From NCBI GenBank assembly GCA_945864085.1, contig CAMBAD010000010.1:1-42669 (forward strand): DNA of 42,669 nt, read 5' to 3'. The DNA is from an uncultured Streptococcus sp. Its GTDB lineage: Bacteria; Bacillota; Bacilli; Lactobacillales; Streptococcaceae. The position numbers and the translations under genes are program-made. Below the pieces are notes generated by a model. That model was not told the origin of the DNA. It made no database searches and saw nothing but the letters and a program-made list of their open reading frames with translations. This document shows positions 8,607 through 16,167 of this stretch, piece by piece; position 1 is the first letter of the stretch; each line of letters begins with the position of its first letter.

Positions 8607-9881
8607 TCATTCCCTCAGGTATTCTTCAATATCCTTTCTCGTGCCTGAATTCAATAAATCAAGAACTTTTTGGCCTCGTTCACTAATTGCTCCAGAGTCC
8701 AATATCATCTCAAGATATTTTGTATCCATAATCTTATCCGCTTCATCAACTAATGCCAATGAATCCGCAACCTGAAACATCAACCATTTAACTGTACGCT
8801 CAATCGAATAAGCTTCAGGACTAACAGATAATTTCAAAGGTTCAACGCCACCAAAAAGGCTTTGCCACTTCTTATCCGGAAGAAAAGCGCCATAGGGATT
8901 TGTACCGTCATAAACTTGCATTTCCTTGTTAATAATTCCCTTGGCAATTTCTGCAAGGTCAATACCACAAACATACTCTTCAACAGCCTTGTGCGCCTTC
9001 TCCTGAGAAAATCTCAACTCGTACCTATTCCAAATCCCGAAAACTTCCAAAGACTCACTAAGAGTCATTTTCTCCTTCCTAGCAATCTCATAGCGTTTCT
9101 CATAAAAGTTGAAATACAAATTTGATTGACGAGAACCAAAATAAAGCGAAATACCTTGACCGCCATCATCTATCAAATCCATTTCATTAACTTTATGAAA
9201 TAATAACTGTCCACCGCCAATGTGATTCCAAGTTTTCAGTTTATCAAACACAACCTGTCCTTGATAGACCCTTGCTATCATATCCGACAATAGGAAATGA
9301 TCAGATTCATTTTCAAATCCTCTATACATTTCATCCATAGCCACATCTAATCGGGTCACCTTCATATCGTCACCTTCAAAATAAATTTTTTGTAAAAATT
9401 CAGACCAAGTAAGCCCCTCTCTTTCAAATATCAATTCCATTTGACGACAGCCAGCTCCTGATAGTTGTAAAGTAATTTGATAGTTTTCTGTTTTTGACTT
9501 ATCACCAAAATCAAATATCCAAATATCCCCACGACGCCATAAGTGCGTATACATCAACATTCTTGTTTCTTCAGACACAAACTCCTCTAGTCTGCAATAA
9601 AGAAACTTACGACAAAAGAAATCCAAATCCCTTACATGTTTAAATGTAATGCGTAGATAGTCAATCATCACTCGTAAATTTCCTTGACTATTAGAAACAT
9701 ACCCTAAAAGCGACTTAATCTCTCTATACTTTTCAACCGTTAACATCCGTCTGCCTTGCTCCCACGAACGGATAGAATCAACAGCTATCCCTGTCAGTTC
9801 TGCAAACTGCTTTTGACTTGTTTTTGTTGATTTTCTTAACGCTATTAAGTGCTTTCCACCAATAAATTTTCCCTTAGACAA
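8607..9881 (-). CDS. MobT-family relaxase (Rep_trans; Tn916 Orf20 / ICEBs1 NicK type)
   Basis: 424 residues. Residues 10-60 form an XRE-type helix-turn-helix (SQKQFAELTGIAVDSIRSWE), followed by the replication-initiation-factor (Rep_trans) fold with the family-like segments VTRLDVAMDE and a string of aromatic residues around SNLYFNFYEKRYE. By family knowledge MobT nicks one oriT strand, stays bound through a tyrosine and pilots the DNA, and can also drive rolling-circle replication of the excised element. The start is TTG at 9881 with an AGGGGG site. An oriT-like inverted repeat lies just upstream at 9995-10018, the usual arrangement. Confidence 0.92.
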   Translation of the reverse strand: MSKGKFIGGKHLIALRKSTKTSQKQFAELTGIAVDSIRSWEQGRRMLTVEKYREIKSLLGYVSNSQGNLRVMIDYLRITFKHVRDLDFFCRKFLYCRLEEFVSEETRMLMYTHLWRRGDIWIFDFGDKSKTENYQITLQLSGAGCRQMELIFEREGLTWSEFLQKIYFEGDDMKVTRLDVAMDEMYRGFENESDHFLLSDMIARVYQGQVVFDKLKTWNHIGGGQLLFHKVNEMDLIDDGGQGISLYFGSRQSNLYFNFYEKRYEIARKEKMTLSESLEVFGIWNRYELRFSQEKAHKAVEEYVCGIDLAEIAKGIINKEMQVYDGTNPYGAFLPDKKWQSLFGGVEPLKLSVSPEAYSIERTVKWLMFQVADSLALVDEADKIMDTKYLEMILDSGAISERGQKVLDLLNSGTRKDIEEYLRE

Positions 9882-9994
9882 ATCTTGACCCCCTAGTACG
9901 TTTTTTTTCGCAAATTAGTACACTTTAAAAATCGCGGAATCCGTTGAGCCACCTACGATTAGGACTGGTTGGAAACTGCATTTTTTCATTTTCT

Positions 9995-10018
9995 ACCCCC
10001 CTATTAGAAATTGGGGGT
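9995..10018. other. oriT-like inverted repeat (nic region)
   Basis: ACCCCC and GGGGGT arms at 9995-10000 and 10013-10018 (with an extra C at 10001) bracket a TATTAGAAATT core, about 115 bases upstream of the relaxase start. ICEBs1, Tn916 and ICESt3 have a G/C-run hairpin of this design at their origin of transfer next to the MobT/NicK gene. The identity as oriT is inferred from structure and location; the nick position is not assigned. Confidence 0.75.
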
Positions 10019-10026
10019 CAAATTCA

Positions 10027-10133
10027 AAAATCCGTAGCCCTTTCCGCCTTCAGGCTTCGGGCTTCAGGCTTCGGGTTCGCTCCGCTCACCCTTGCCCTTG
10101 CCCTCACCCTTGGCTCTCAGAACTACGGATTTT
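10027..10133. repeat. Large inverted repeat enclosing GC-rich direct repeats
   Basis: An 11-bp perfect inverted repeat (AAAATCCGTAG at 10027-10037, complement at 10123-10133, overlapping the tcpA stop) encloses about 85 bases far richer in GC than the surroundings. Inside are two exact 14-bp copies of CTTCAGGCTTCGGG (10048-10075) and a row of CCC runs. The block sits between tcpA and the oriT-like hairpin. Confidence 0.9.
10089..10109 (-). other. Canonical G-quadruplex motif in the tcpA-mobT spacer
   Basis: The minus strand carries four GGG runs separated by three 3-base loops (TGA, CAA, CAA). This strand matches the tcpA-mobT mRNA sequence, so a fold could form in RNA or in single-stranded transfer DNA. 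Seen in sequence; the folding itself is inference. Confidence 0.8.
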
Positions 10134-11778
10134 CTCCTTCAAAATAGACCTCAACAGCCTTGGCATAGCTTGGTTGACCCTTTTCAAATTCAGACACTAC
10201 CCCCTTCAGGATAATTTCCTGCTCCGGCGTCAAACACAAACTATTATCCACTTTTTCAAATTCATGACCTAGGCCACGTAGAATATCAATAATTTTTCGC
10301 AGAACTTTTATATCAAAACCTGTTTCAACTGCATAATCTTTAAGCAATTTCAACTCACTAGATACATCATCTTGTCCTTCAGCAAAAACATCAGTTTTTG
10401 ACATACCCGCTTCAGGCATACCAAAAACCGAAAATTCCTCACCTTCAAACGGAATTACTGGCAAAGATTGAAATAACTCAATGAAAGAAAAGCCTTCATC
10501 AAATGGAACGAACGGAGAAAAGAACTCTTGCGCAATTTCACCAAAATTCGCAATATATCCTCGACCACGAGCCTTTTTCCCATTTATTGTGTCAACTTTC
10601 TTAAACTCTTTATTTCTGTTAGCTTCACCATACATCATATTGTAACCAGTGTCTTCCAAATGCCCCATGGTAATTCGCTTCATAAAATTATCACGCAACG
10701 CCGTTTTAACGTACTCACCATCAGGACGCTGCAATCCTAAAACAACAAACAAACCAGCTTGACGCCCCTTTAAAATTATCTGCGTCAAGTATTCTTGAAC
10801 CAAAGAATATGACTTATAATCATTATCTAAAGTAGCCATAAAAGCGGCCCATTCATCAAAAACAAGAAACTTAGGCTTCATGTTATAAGCAGAATAACGT
10901 TTACCAGGGCTAAAATCAGGATGATTAGCCATAGCCTCATAACGCTTATCCATAAACTCAACATTATCTTTCAAACATCGAATCATATCTTTTTTTTCAA
11001 AGAAAACACGGGACTGAAAAACTGGAATATCCTTTAAACCAGTAAAGTCTGATTTCTTAGGATCACAAATATCTACATGACCAACTTCAGCCAATGCTTT
11101 TATCAAAGACATTAAAAATACAGTTTTTCCACCACCTGTGCCCCCAGATACCAGCAGATGCGGATTTTCATCAAAGTTCCAATAAATATTGTCCATTAGA
11201 CGAACACCTTTATCCGTCATTCTGACATCTTTTATATGCAACCTGCCATCTATCCGCCCAAAAGCAATCTGATATGATACAAAACCCTTAATAAAAGCTT
11301 TAGCAATAAAATCGCCATCAAACATAGTTTCCAAATCCTTAGCTATGTTTAAAAACTTATCCTGAAATTTATTTCCTTGTAGAATAAAAGTCGCATCCAA
11401 ACCGTATTTGTCACGCTTTACATACACCTTAGGAAATTTAACAGTTTTCTTATCGCCATTCTTTTTGCTGAAAAAGTAATTATGCTGATATAGATAATTT
11501 GATAAAACCCGTAGATTATCCAACCTACCAAAAAAAATTGTTTTATGATACAAATAGCGATTGATAATCTCAACCATAATAATAAAAAATAACAAAATAG
11601 CAATAAAAATACCGCTATATAAAAAAGGCTTTACCATTATCTCCTGATAATGAAAATACACATATAAACCAAGAAAAAACAAAAAAGGCAGCAACATCAT
11701 AAAAAACGTTACTGCCTTAATATGTTGATAAAAAGGACGCACTCGCCACCCTTTATATATAAAAAGCTGCTTCAACAT
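10123..11778 (-). CDS. TcpA coupling protein, FtsK/SpoIIIE ATPase (Tn916 Orf21-like)
   Basis: 551 residues from ATG 11778 (GGGTGG upstream); a GTG three codons earlier also opens the frame. Two N-terminal membrane helices (about 25-45 and 55-75) are followed by an FtsK-like motor with Walker A SGGTGGGKT near residue 210 and Walker B KFLVFDEWAAF. The segment KGRQAGLFVVLGLQRPDGEY is typical of the family. By family knowledge it couples the relaxase-DNA complex to the secretion channel. It lies upstream of mobT across the oriT spacer and 23 bases after a DUF961 gene. Confidence 0.93.
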   Translation of the reverse strand: MLKQLFIYKGWRVRPFYQHIKAVTFFMMLLPFLFFLGLYVYFHYQEIMVKPFLYSGIFIAILLFFIIMVEIINRYLYHKTIFFGRLDNLRVLSNYLYQHNYFFSKKNGDKKTVKFPKVYVKRDKYGLDATFILQGNKFQDKFLNIAKDLETMFDGDFIAKAFIKGFVSYQIAFGRIDGRLHIKDVRMTDKGVRLMDNIYWNFDENPHLLVSGGTGGGKTVFLMSLIKALAEVGHVDICDPKKSDFTGLKDIPVFQSRVFFEKKDMIRCLKDNVEFMDKRYEAMANHPDFSPGKRYSAYNMKPKFLVFDEWAAFMATLDNDYKSYSLVQEYLTQIILKGRQAGLFVVLGLQRPDGEYVKTALRDNFMKRITMGHLEDTGYNMMYGEANRNKEFKKVDTINGKKARGRGYIANFGEIAQEFFSPFVPFDEGFSFIELFQSLPVIPFEGEEFSVFGMPEAGMSKTDVFAEGQDDVSSELKLLKDYAVETGFDIKVLRKIIDILRGLGHEFEKVDNSLCLTPEQEIILKGVVSEFEKGQPSYAKAVEVYFEGENP

Positions 11779-11801
11779 ACTAACCACCCAAATCTGTTAA
11801 A

Positions 11802-12257
11802 TTAGTTGTGGTCTTTTTGTTGTTGCTGCTCAGGTTTCGGTTGATGTTGTGGCTTCTGTCCACCCACCTTTTTAATCCGTGAAGCAAACAACTTATAATT
11901 GTCTTCACGATTGAAACCAGAGTAGGTAACAACTAAACCTTCCAATTCAACAGGATCACGGAACTGTAGGCCCAAATCTTCAATTTCACTCGGCAACATA
12001 TCCACAATCGTTACAAAATGAGTGCCTTTTTGAGCGCTCAAGCGCACACCAACAACAACACCGCGAATTTCACCAGTATTAACATTAGTCACTGTACGTT
12101 GATCACGGACTTCTTCATAGATAATATCCGCACCTTCAATCCGACCAAACGTTGTTTCTCCCAAAAGAGCCTGAATGTCAAGCCCATCATTAAGGACTCG
12201 ATAGCTCTTGTCCGCAATCTGCACCTTTTCTCCAAAATCCAATCCAACTTTAGCCAT
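11802..12257 (-). CDS. YdcP-family DUF961 protein (Tn916 Orf22/23-like), longer copy
   Basis: 151 residues. Recognised by the DUF961 pattern: a regular beta-rich protein with VVVGVRLSAQKGTHFVTIVD and DLGLQFRDPVELEGLVVTYS. A Gln/Pro/His-rich tail (KPQHQPKPEQQQQKDHN) follows the domain. The ATG overlaps the TAA of the preceding DUF961 gene by one base (TAATG). These paired genes head the transfer operon of Tn916-like ICEs; their biochemical role is unknown, but a helicase-processivity or relaxosome role has been assigned to relatives such as ICEBs1 HelP, by family knowledge. Confidence 0.85.
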   Translation of the reverse strand: MAKVGLDFGEKVQIADKSYRVLNDGLDIQALLGETTFGRIEGADIIYEEVRDQRTVTNVNTGEIRGVVVGVRLSAQKGTHFVTIVDMLPSEIEDLGLQFRDPVELEGLVVTYSGFNREDNYKLFASRIKKVGGQKPQHQPKPEQQQQKDHN

Positions 12258-12562
12258 TATTTACCACCTTTCACAATTTCCAAACCTTTAGCCAAAACAT
12301 TTAATGCGGGAGCAACAGAAGTTCCATTTACATTACGGTCAGGATAAAAAAGCGGTTCAATAACCTTCACCTGACAATCGAACGGAAAGACCTCTGCGGT
12401 AGCTTCTGTAATAACGTGAAAGATTCCGTGAACAGGCGAGTTCAAGATATGGCGCTGATATTTTCCAGGTTTTCCGTCAACGCTTCGAGGTGCGTTCCCA
12501 AGGCCTTCGTAAAAGGCCACACCAACAAATTCTGGTTTTAATTTAAGAGATTCTCTTAACAT
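12257..12562 (-). CDS. YdcP-family DUF961 protein, shorter copy; first gene of the transfer operon
   Basis: 101 residues, a paralogue of the next gene, with the DUF961-like stretch IFHVITEATAEVFPFDCQVK and the C-terminal APALNVLAKGLEIVKGGK. ATG with a GAGGAAG site. It is the rightmost gene of the contiguous transfer module; the 74 bases upstream hold TTGAAA and TATGAA at a 17-base spacing on the coding strand, a possible promoter. Its position matches Tn916 orf23. Confidence 0.82.
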   Translation of the reverse strand: MLRESLKLKPEFVGVAFYEGLGNAPRSVDGKPGKYQRHILNSPVHGIFHVITEATAEVFPFDCQVKVIEPLFYPDRNVNGTSVAPALNVLAKGLEIVKGGK

Positions 12563-12636
12563 ATTTCTTCCTCAATTCATAAAATAATAAAAGGCAGTTT
12601 CAAAACTTACCCAGGTTTAGCTACTCAAAAATATTT

Positions 12637-15600
12637 TTAGTTCCCACGCTTTTTATGCAATCCAATTAAGCTCACAAACATAGTCACTATGCCAGCAAGA
12701 GTCAAGCCATAAGATGTTGCAACGCCTGTATTTGGCAACTGTTCCTTAACTGGCGCTTCTGGTTTTGGTGGCTCTGGAGTCTCTGTAGTAACCTTGTTAG
12801 ATACTACAGGATTTCCATTGACATAGAGTGTATACCCATTGACAACCTCACCCGAGGCAAGCCGTTTCACTGTGATATAGCCATCCGCACCGAATGCCTG
12901 ATCACGTGTAATTTGTGCTAGAAACTCTTCCTTGAAACGAGTCTCAAATTTGCCTGTTTGGGCATTGTAGACTGTTTCTGTATATGATAATAAGTCATCA
13001 CCTTTCTTGATAACTGTTCCATCTGGTAGAGTAAAGTCAACCTTGGCTTCAATCGCAAACGTTTGGTAGTCATCATGGCTATGTTGAAGAAGGTCCACAA
13101 AGCGATATTCCTTAATGTCATAGCCACGACCTGCTGGAATCACCCAACCCTCTAGCTTATAGGTCACAAGGTCACCAATTTGAACCGTGCCATTATCAAT
13201 GGATTTGCCATCCTTATCCAGCACATCCTTATGTACGACCAGTTGTGGGACTTCGTTTGTGACAATATTTCCGTAGTAGCCATTTCCAAAATCAATCTGG
13301 AAAGTTTGGTTGGTGATGGTGCCTAAAAAGTCTTGTTTAATCTTGAATGACAAGTTGTAAGTAATGTCCAGCCCTTGTTGGACATAGGCCTTATAAAAGG
13401 CTTCAGGGTCTTTAGCCACCCAGAGATAGAACTCACCAACAGGACTAATGCCTGAGTCTTTGATAAGGGCCTGGAGTTTTTCATCTAAGGTCTCTTTCGA
13501 AAGGACATGGACCATTTCAAGCAGTTCACGGACATCATCACCATTGGCAGCTGTGATAGAGTTGACCACTAAGGAAGTACCATCAACGGCCCCATCCAGG
13601 TAGTCATCCACATAGAGGAAGCCTTTTCCAATCGCATTTTGAGAAGCTGCAATGTCCTTATATTGGTCAAAGTCTTGTTCCGCTAGATAGGTAAGAACAG
13701 TATTTGGCAAGACGGATTGGCCATCAATTGATTGGCTATTTTCATCTACAACATCTTTCTTAGGTTCAATCAAGCTGTCAAACGGAGTTGGATTTTCACC
13801 GCCAGGATTCCGAGGATCTTCAGAACCTGGTGTGTAAATAACAGGCGTATTCGACACCACCTTGTACTCACCTGCAGGAGTAGCAATCAGCGTCGTAAAG
13901 GTATTTTTATAAGTTCCGCCATCATTAATCGGACGACCGACAAAATAGGCTAGGGGAATAGCGACATCTTGGTTACGATTGGCATTGAGATAGTCAAGGG
14001 TTGCTTGTGTCGCTGTCAGCGTTGCTTTACCCTTGTCATCATAGTTTACTGTCCAGGCTGTATTTTCCGACGCCGTGGCTGCATGGTCAATCTCAAAACC
14101 TGCAGGGAATGGATCAAACATGGTATAGCTAGTGACCGCTTCACGACCTGCGACAAGTGGGCTATTTGTCAGTACCCAAGTTTGAATGGAGCCTTTTGGA
14201 ACCAACTTACCATTAACATCCACACCATCTTCGTTCACTACAGCTTTGATATTAACTGGAGTTTGTTTGACAATGACTGGGTGGACATTCACAGAATAGG
14301 TTTCTTTTTCAGGAACTTCTACATAAGGAAGAACGACTGGCTTAATCGGTGTATAGCTTTCAGGAGTGAACTTCACAACTGTTGGTGTTACGTAAGTTGG
14401 AATTGGAGGAGTAACTGGCACCTCCTTTTCCAATTCAGACGACACAGGTACAACTGGTGGAGTTGGGAAAATTGTTTCTACCTTAGAAGAAGTACCAAAC
14501 AATAGAAATTCCACAAATGGTCCATCGTAATTAGTGCTTGGCAAACCATTATCCTTTGACAAACCATTAGTATGGATATAGTTAATGTTATCAGAAACTC
14601 CATAGGCAACAAGAGTTCCTAAAGGAGCAGAATTTAAGGAATCTGCACCCCAATCTCCCTCAGCCATCATTCCATATTGACTAGCTACTAAACGAGAGTC
14701 AGGGTCTACATACATCGATGCACCATTATAGCCATAAGATACATCGGCAGATTGACCGTAATCGACATCTCCAACAAGGAATGATGAAATCAACTTAATC
14801 GACTTCCCAGCATCATCTACAAATCTAAATTTAAGACCAATACGTGAGAAGTTGCGATAATCAACTGCTAAGGAATTGTACTCACTACCCTCATCTTGAT
14901 AGCCGACTGTGAAATAACTACGGTTGGAGTTATCCTTTTCTACTTTGGAAACCGTCACAATTGCATGAATGGTATTTCCTTCTGTGGTTTTTCCTAAGTT
15001 GTTAATTTTAAAAGTAGCACCCTCTGAAACCTCTGATACAACATAAATTCCCTTTACAGAACTAGCAATAGTTGTTCCATCAGGTGTACCATCTGCATAA
15101 TTTGAAATACGCACACCATTGGTATCTGTAATTGTTGTTAAGCCATTCTTAAACCCTAAGGCTTCGATACCTTTAACAGACGAGTCAGTTCCAGTATATA
15201 CAGCTTTTAGATTAGCGTAATACTTTGAACCTGTTACACCCTTATCAACTTGTCCAACCAACATAACATTGGCTGAAGTATTTTCTGATAACTTCCCTAA
15301 TGCTTCATAGTCTGCCAATTTTGCTTCATACTCAGCTTGTCGACGAGCATTTTCTGCATCAGCCCAAGCAATCGCTTCGGCATTACGCTTCCTAACACCT
15401 GCATTGTGTTCTTCAATCTGAGCAATTTCTGCCAATTTTGATTCATACTCACTTTTAAGTTGAGCATTGGTTGTATCTGCTTGTTGCTTATTAGCTAAAT
15501 TTGTCGCATCAACTGCTTCCTGACCTACTTTATTTCGAGCGTCAACAGCTGCCTGACTTTGTTGATTATAGTCAGCAACACGTTGTACTTCCTGCTGGTT

Positions 15601-16080
15601 CTTGAGGTCAATTTCCTTATTTTGACCAACTGCAGCGTTGATAGCTACTGTATTTGCTTCTTGCTTATCAGTGGCTTCTTGAACTGCAACCACTTGTTTT
15701 TCAAGGTCTGCTTGTGCTTTATCCAAGCTATCATACACTGCTTCCTGACCTTCTTCAGCAACTTCAACACCTGCAACTTTGGCTTCTTCAACAACCTTAT
15801 CTAACACAGTAGAGGTCACAGGATTTGTCAACTCACCTGTTTGTTGACCAGCTTCTGTCTGAATCGCAAGACTTTCAGCTGATGGAGCTGCTTGGACCGT
15901 TTCCAGGTTGGTGGCGGGATTAGGATTGACTACTTCAACTGCTGGAGTAGTCTCAGTTGTGACTTCATTTGCACTAACTGATGTAGTAACCATTGCACCA
16001 AAGAGGGCAATCCCACATACAAGACCGTAGGCTTTTGACTTACGGAAGAATCCGTGTCCGTTAACTGTTTTCTGATTCAT
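12637..16080 (-). CDS. Antigen I/II-family LPxTG adhesin
   Basis: 1147 residues. A signal peptide with an extended basic N-terminus (FRKSKAYGLVCGIAL) is cleaved near VSANE (about residue 38). An alanine-rich coiled-coil region follows (about 95-260, with EYESKLAEIAQ and EYEAKLADYEA units), then a V-like globular region (about 265-545) and a proline-rich stretch (545-610). Three AgI/II-type C-domains come next (roughly 610-770, 780-950, 955-1105), starting with VNIKAVVNEDGVDVNGKLVP. The end is LPNTG, a hydrophobic span and a KKRGN tail. By family knowledge such proteins bind salivary glycoprotein gp340, collagen or other bacteria and are sortase-anchored. It is shorter than SpaP/SspB (about 1500). 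AAGGAGA site before ATG. It is ICE cargo, downstream of the surface-exclusion gene. Confidence 0.88.
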   Translation of the reverse strand: MNQKTVNGHGFFRKSKAYGLVCGIALFGAMVTTSVSANEVTTETTPAVEVVNPNPATNLETVQAAPSAESLAIQTEAGQQTGELTNPVTSTVLDKVVEEAKVAGVEVAEEGQEAVYDSLDKAQADLEKQVVAVQEATDKQEANTVAINAAVGQNKEIDLKNQQEVQRVADYNQQSQAAVDARNKVGQEAVDATNLANKQQADTTNAQLKSEYESKLAEIAQIEEHNAGVRKRNAEAIAWADAENARRQAEYEAKLADYEALGKLSENTSANVMLVGQVDKGVTGSKYYANLKAVYTGTDSSVKGIEALGFKNGLTTITDTNGVRISNYADGTPDGTTIASSVKGIYVVSEVSEGATFKINNLGKTTEGNTIHAIVTVSKVEKDNSNRSYFTVGYQDEGSEYNSLAVDYRNFSRIGLKFRFVDDAGKSIKLISSFLVGDVDYGQSADVSYGYNGASMYVDPDSRLVASQYGMMAEGDWGADSLNSAPLGTLVAYGVSDNINYIHTNGLSKDNGLPSTNYDGPFVEFLLFGTSSKVETIFPTPPVVPVSSELEKEVPVTPPIPTYVTPTVVKFTPESYTPIKPVVLPYVEVPEKETYSVNVHPVIVKQTPVNIKAVVNEDGVDVNGKLVPKGSIQTWVLTNSPLVAGREAVTSYTMFDPFPAGFEIDHAATASENTAWTVNYDDKGKATLTATQATLDYLNANRNQDVAIPLAYFVGRPINDGGTYKNTFTTLIATPAGEYKVVSNTPVIYTPGSEDPRNPGGENPTPFDSLIEPKKDVVDENSQSIDGQSVLPNTVLTYLAEQDFDQYKDIAASQNAIGKGFLYVDDYLDGAVDGTSLVVNSITAANGDDVRELLEMVHVLSKETLDEKLQALIKDSGISPVGEFYLWVAKDPEAFYKAYVQQGLDITYNLSFKIKQDFLGTITNQTFQIDFGNGYYGNIVTNEVPQLVVHKDVLDKDGKSIDNGTVQIGDLVTYKLEGWVIPAGRGYDIKEYRFVDLLQHSHDDYQTFAIEAKVDFTLPDGTVIKKGDDLLSYTETVYNAQTGKFETRFKEEFLAQITRDQAFGADGYITVKRLASGEVVNGYTLYVNGNPVVSNKVTTETPEPPKPEAPVKEQLPNTGVATSYGLTLAGIVTMFVSLIGLHKKRGN

Positions 16081-16130
16081 TCTTGAATCTCCTTTTCTAT
16101 TTTTTTAGTTTTTAGACATCTCGGTCAAAT

Positions 16131-16154
16131 AAAAAAGCCATGACGAATCATGAC
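16131..16154 (-). terminator. Rho-independent terminator after the SEC10/PgrA gene
   Basis: On the minus strand GTCATGATTCGTCATGGC forms a hairpin followed by six T. It lies between the surface-exclusion gene stop and the adhesin start, so the two wall-protein genes are probably separate or only partly coupled transcripts. Confidence 0.75.
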
Positions 16155-16167
16155 TTTATATCCATTA

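Noticed and set aside
13969..14505. 178-residue rightward ORF inside the adhesin gene
   Set aside because: It is antisense to a well-supported domain protein, with odd Cys/Trp-rich composition typical of shadow frames.
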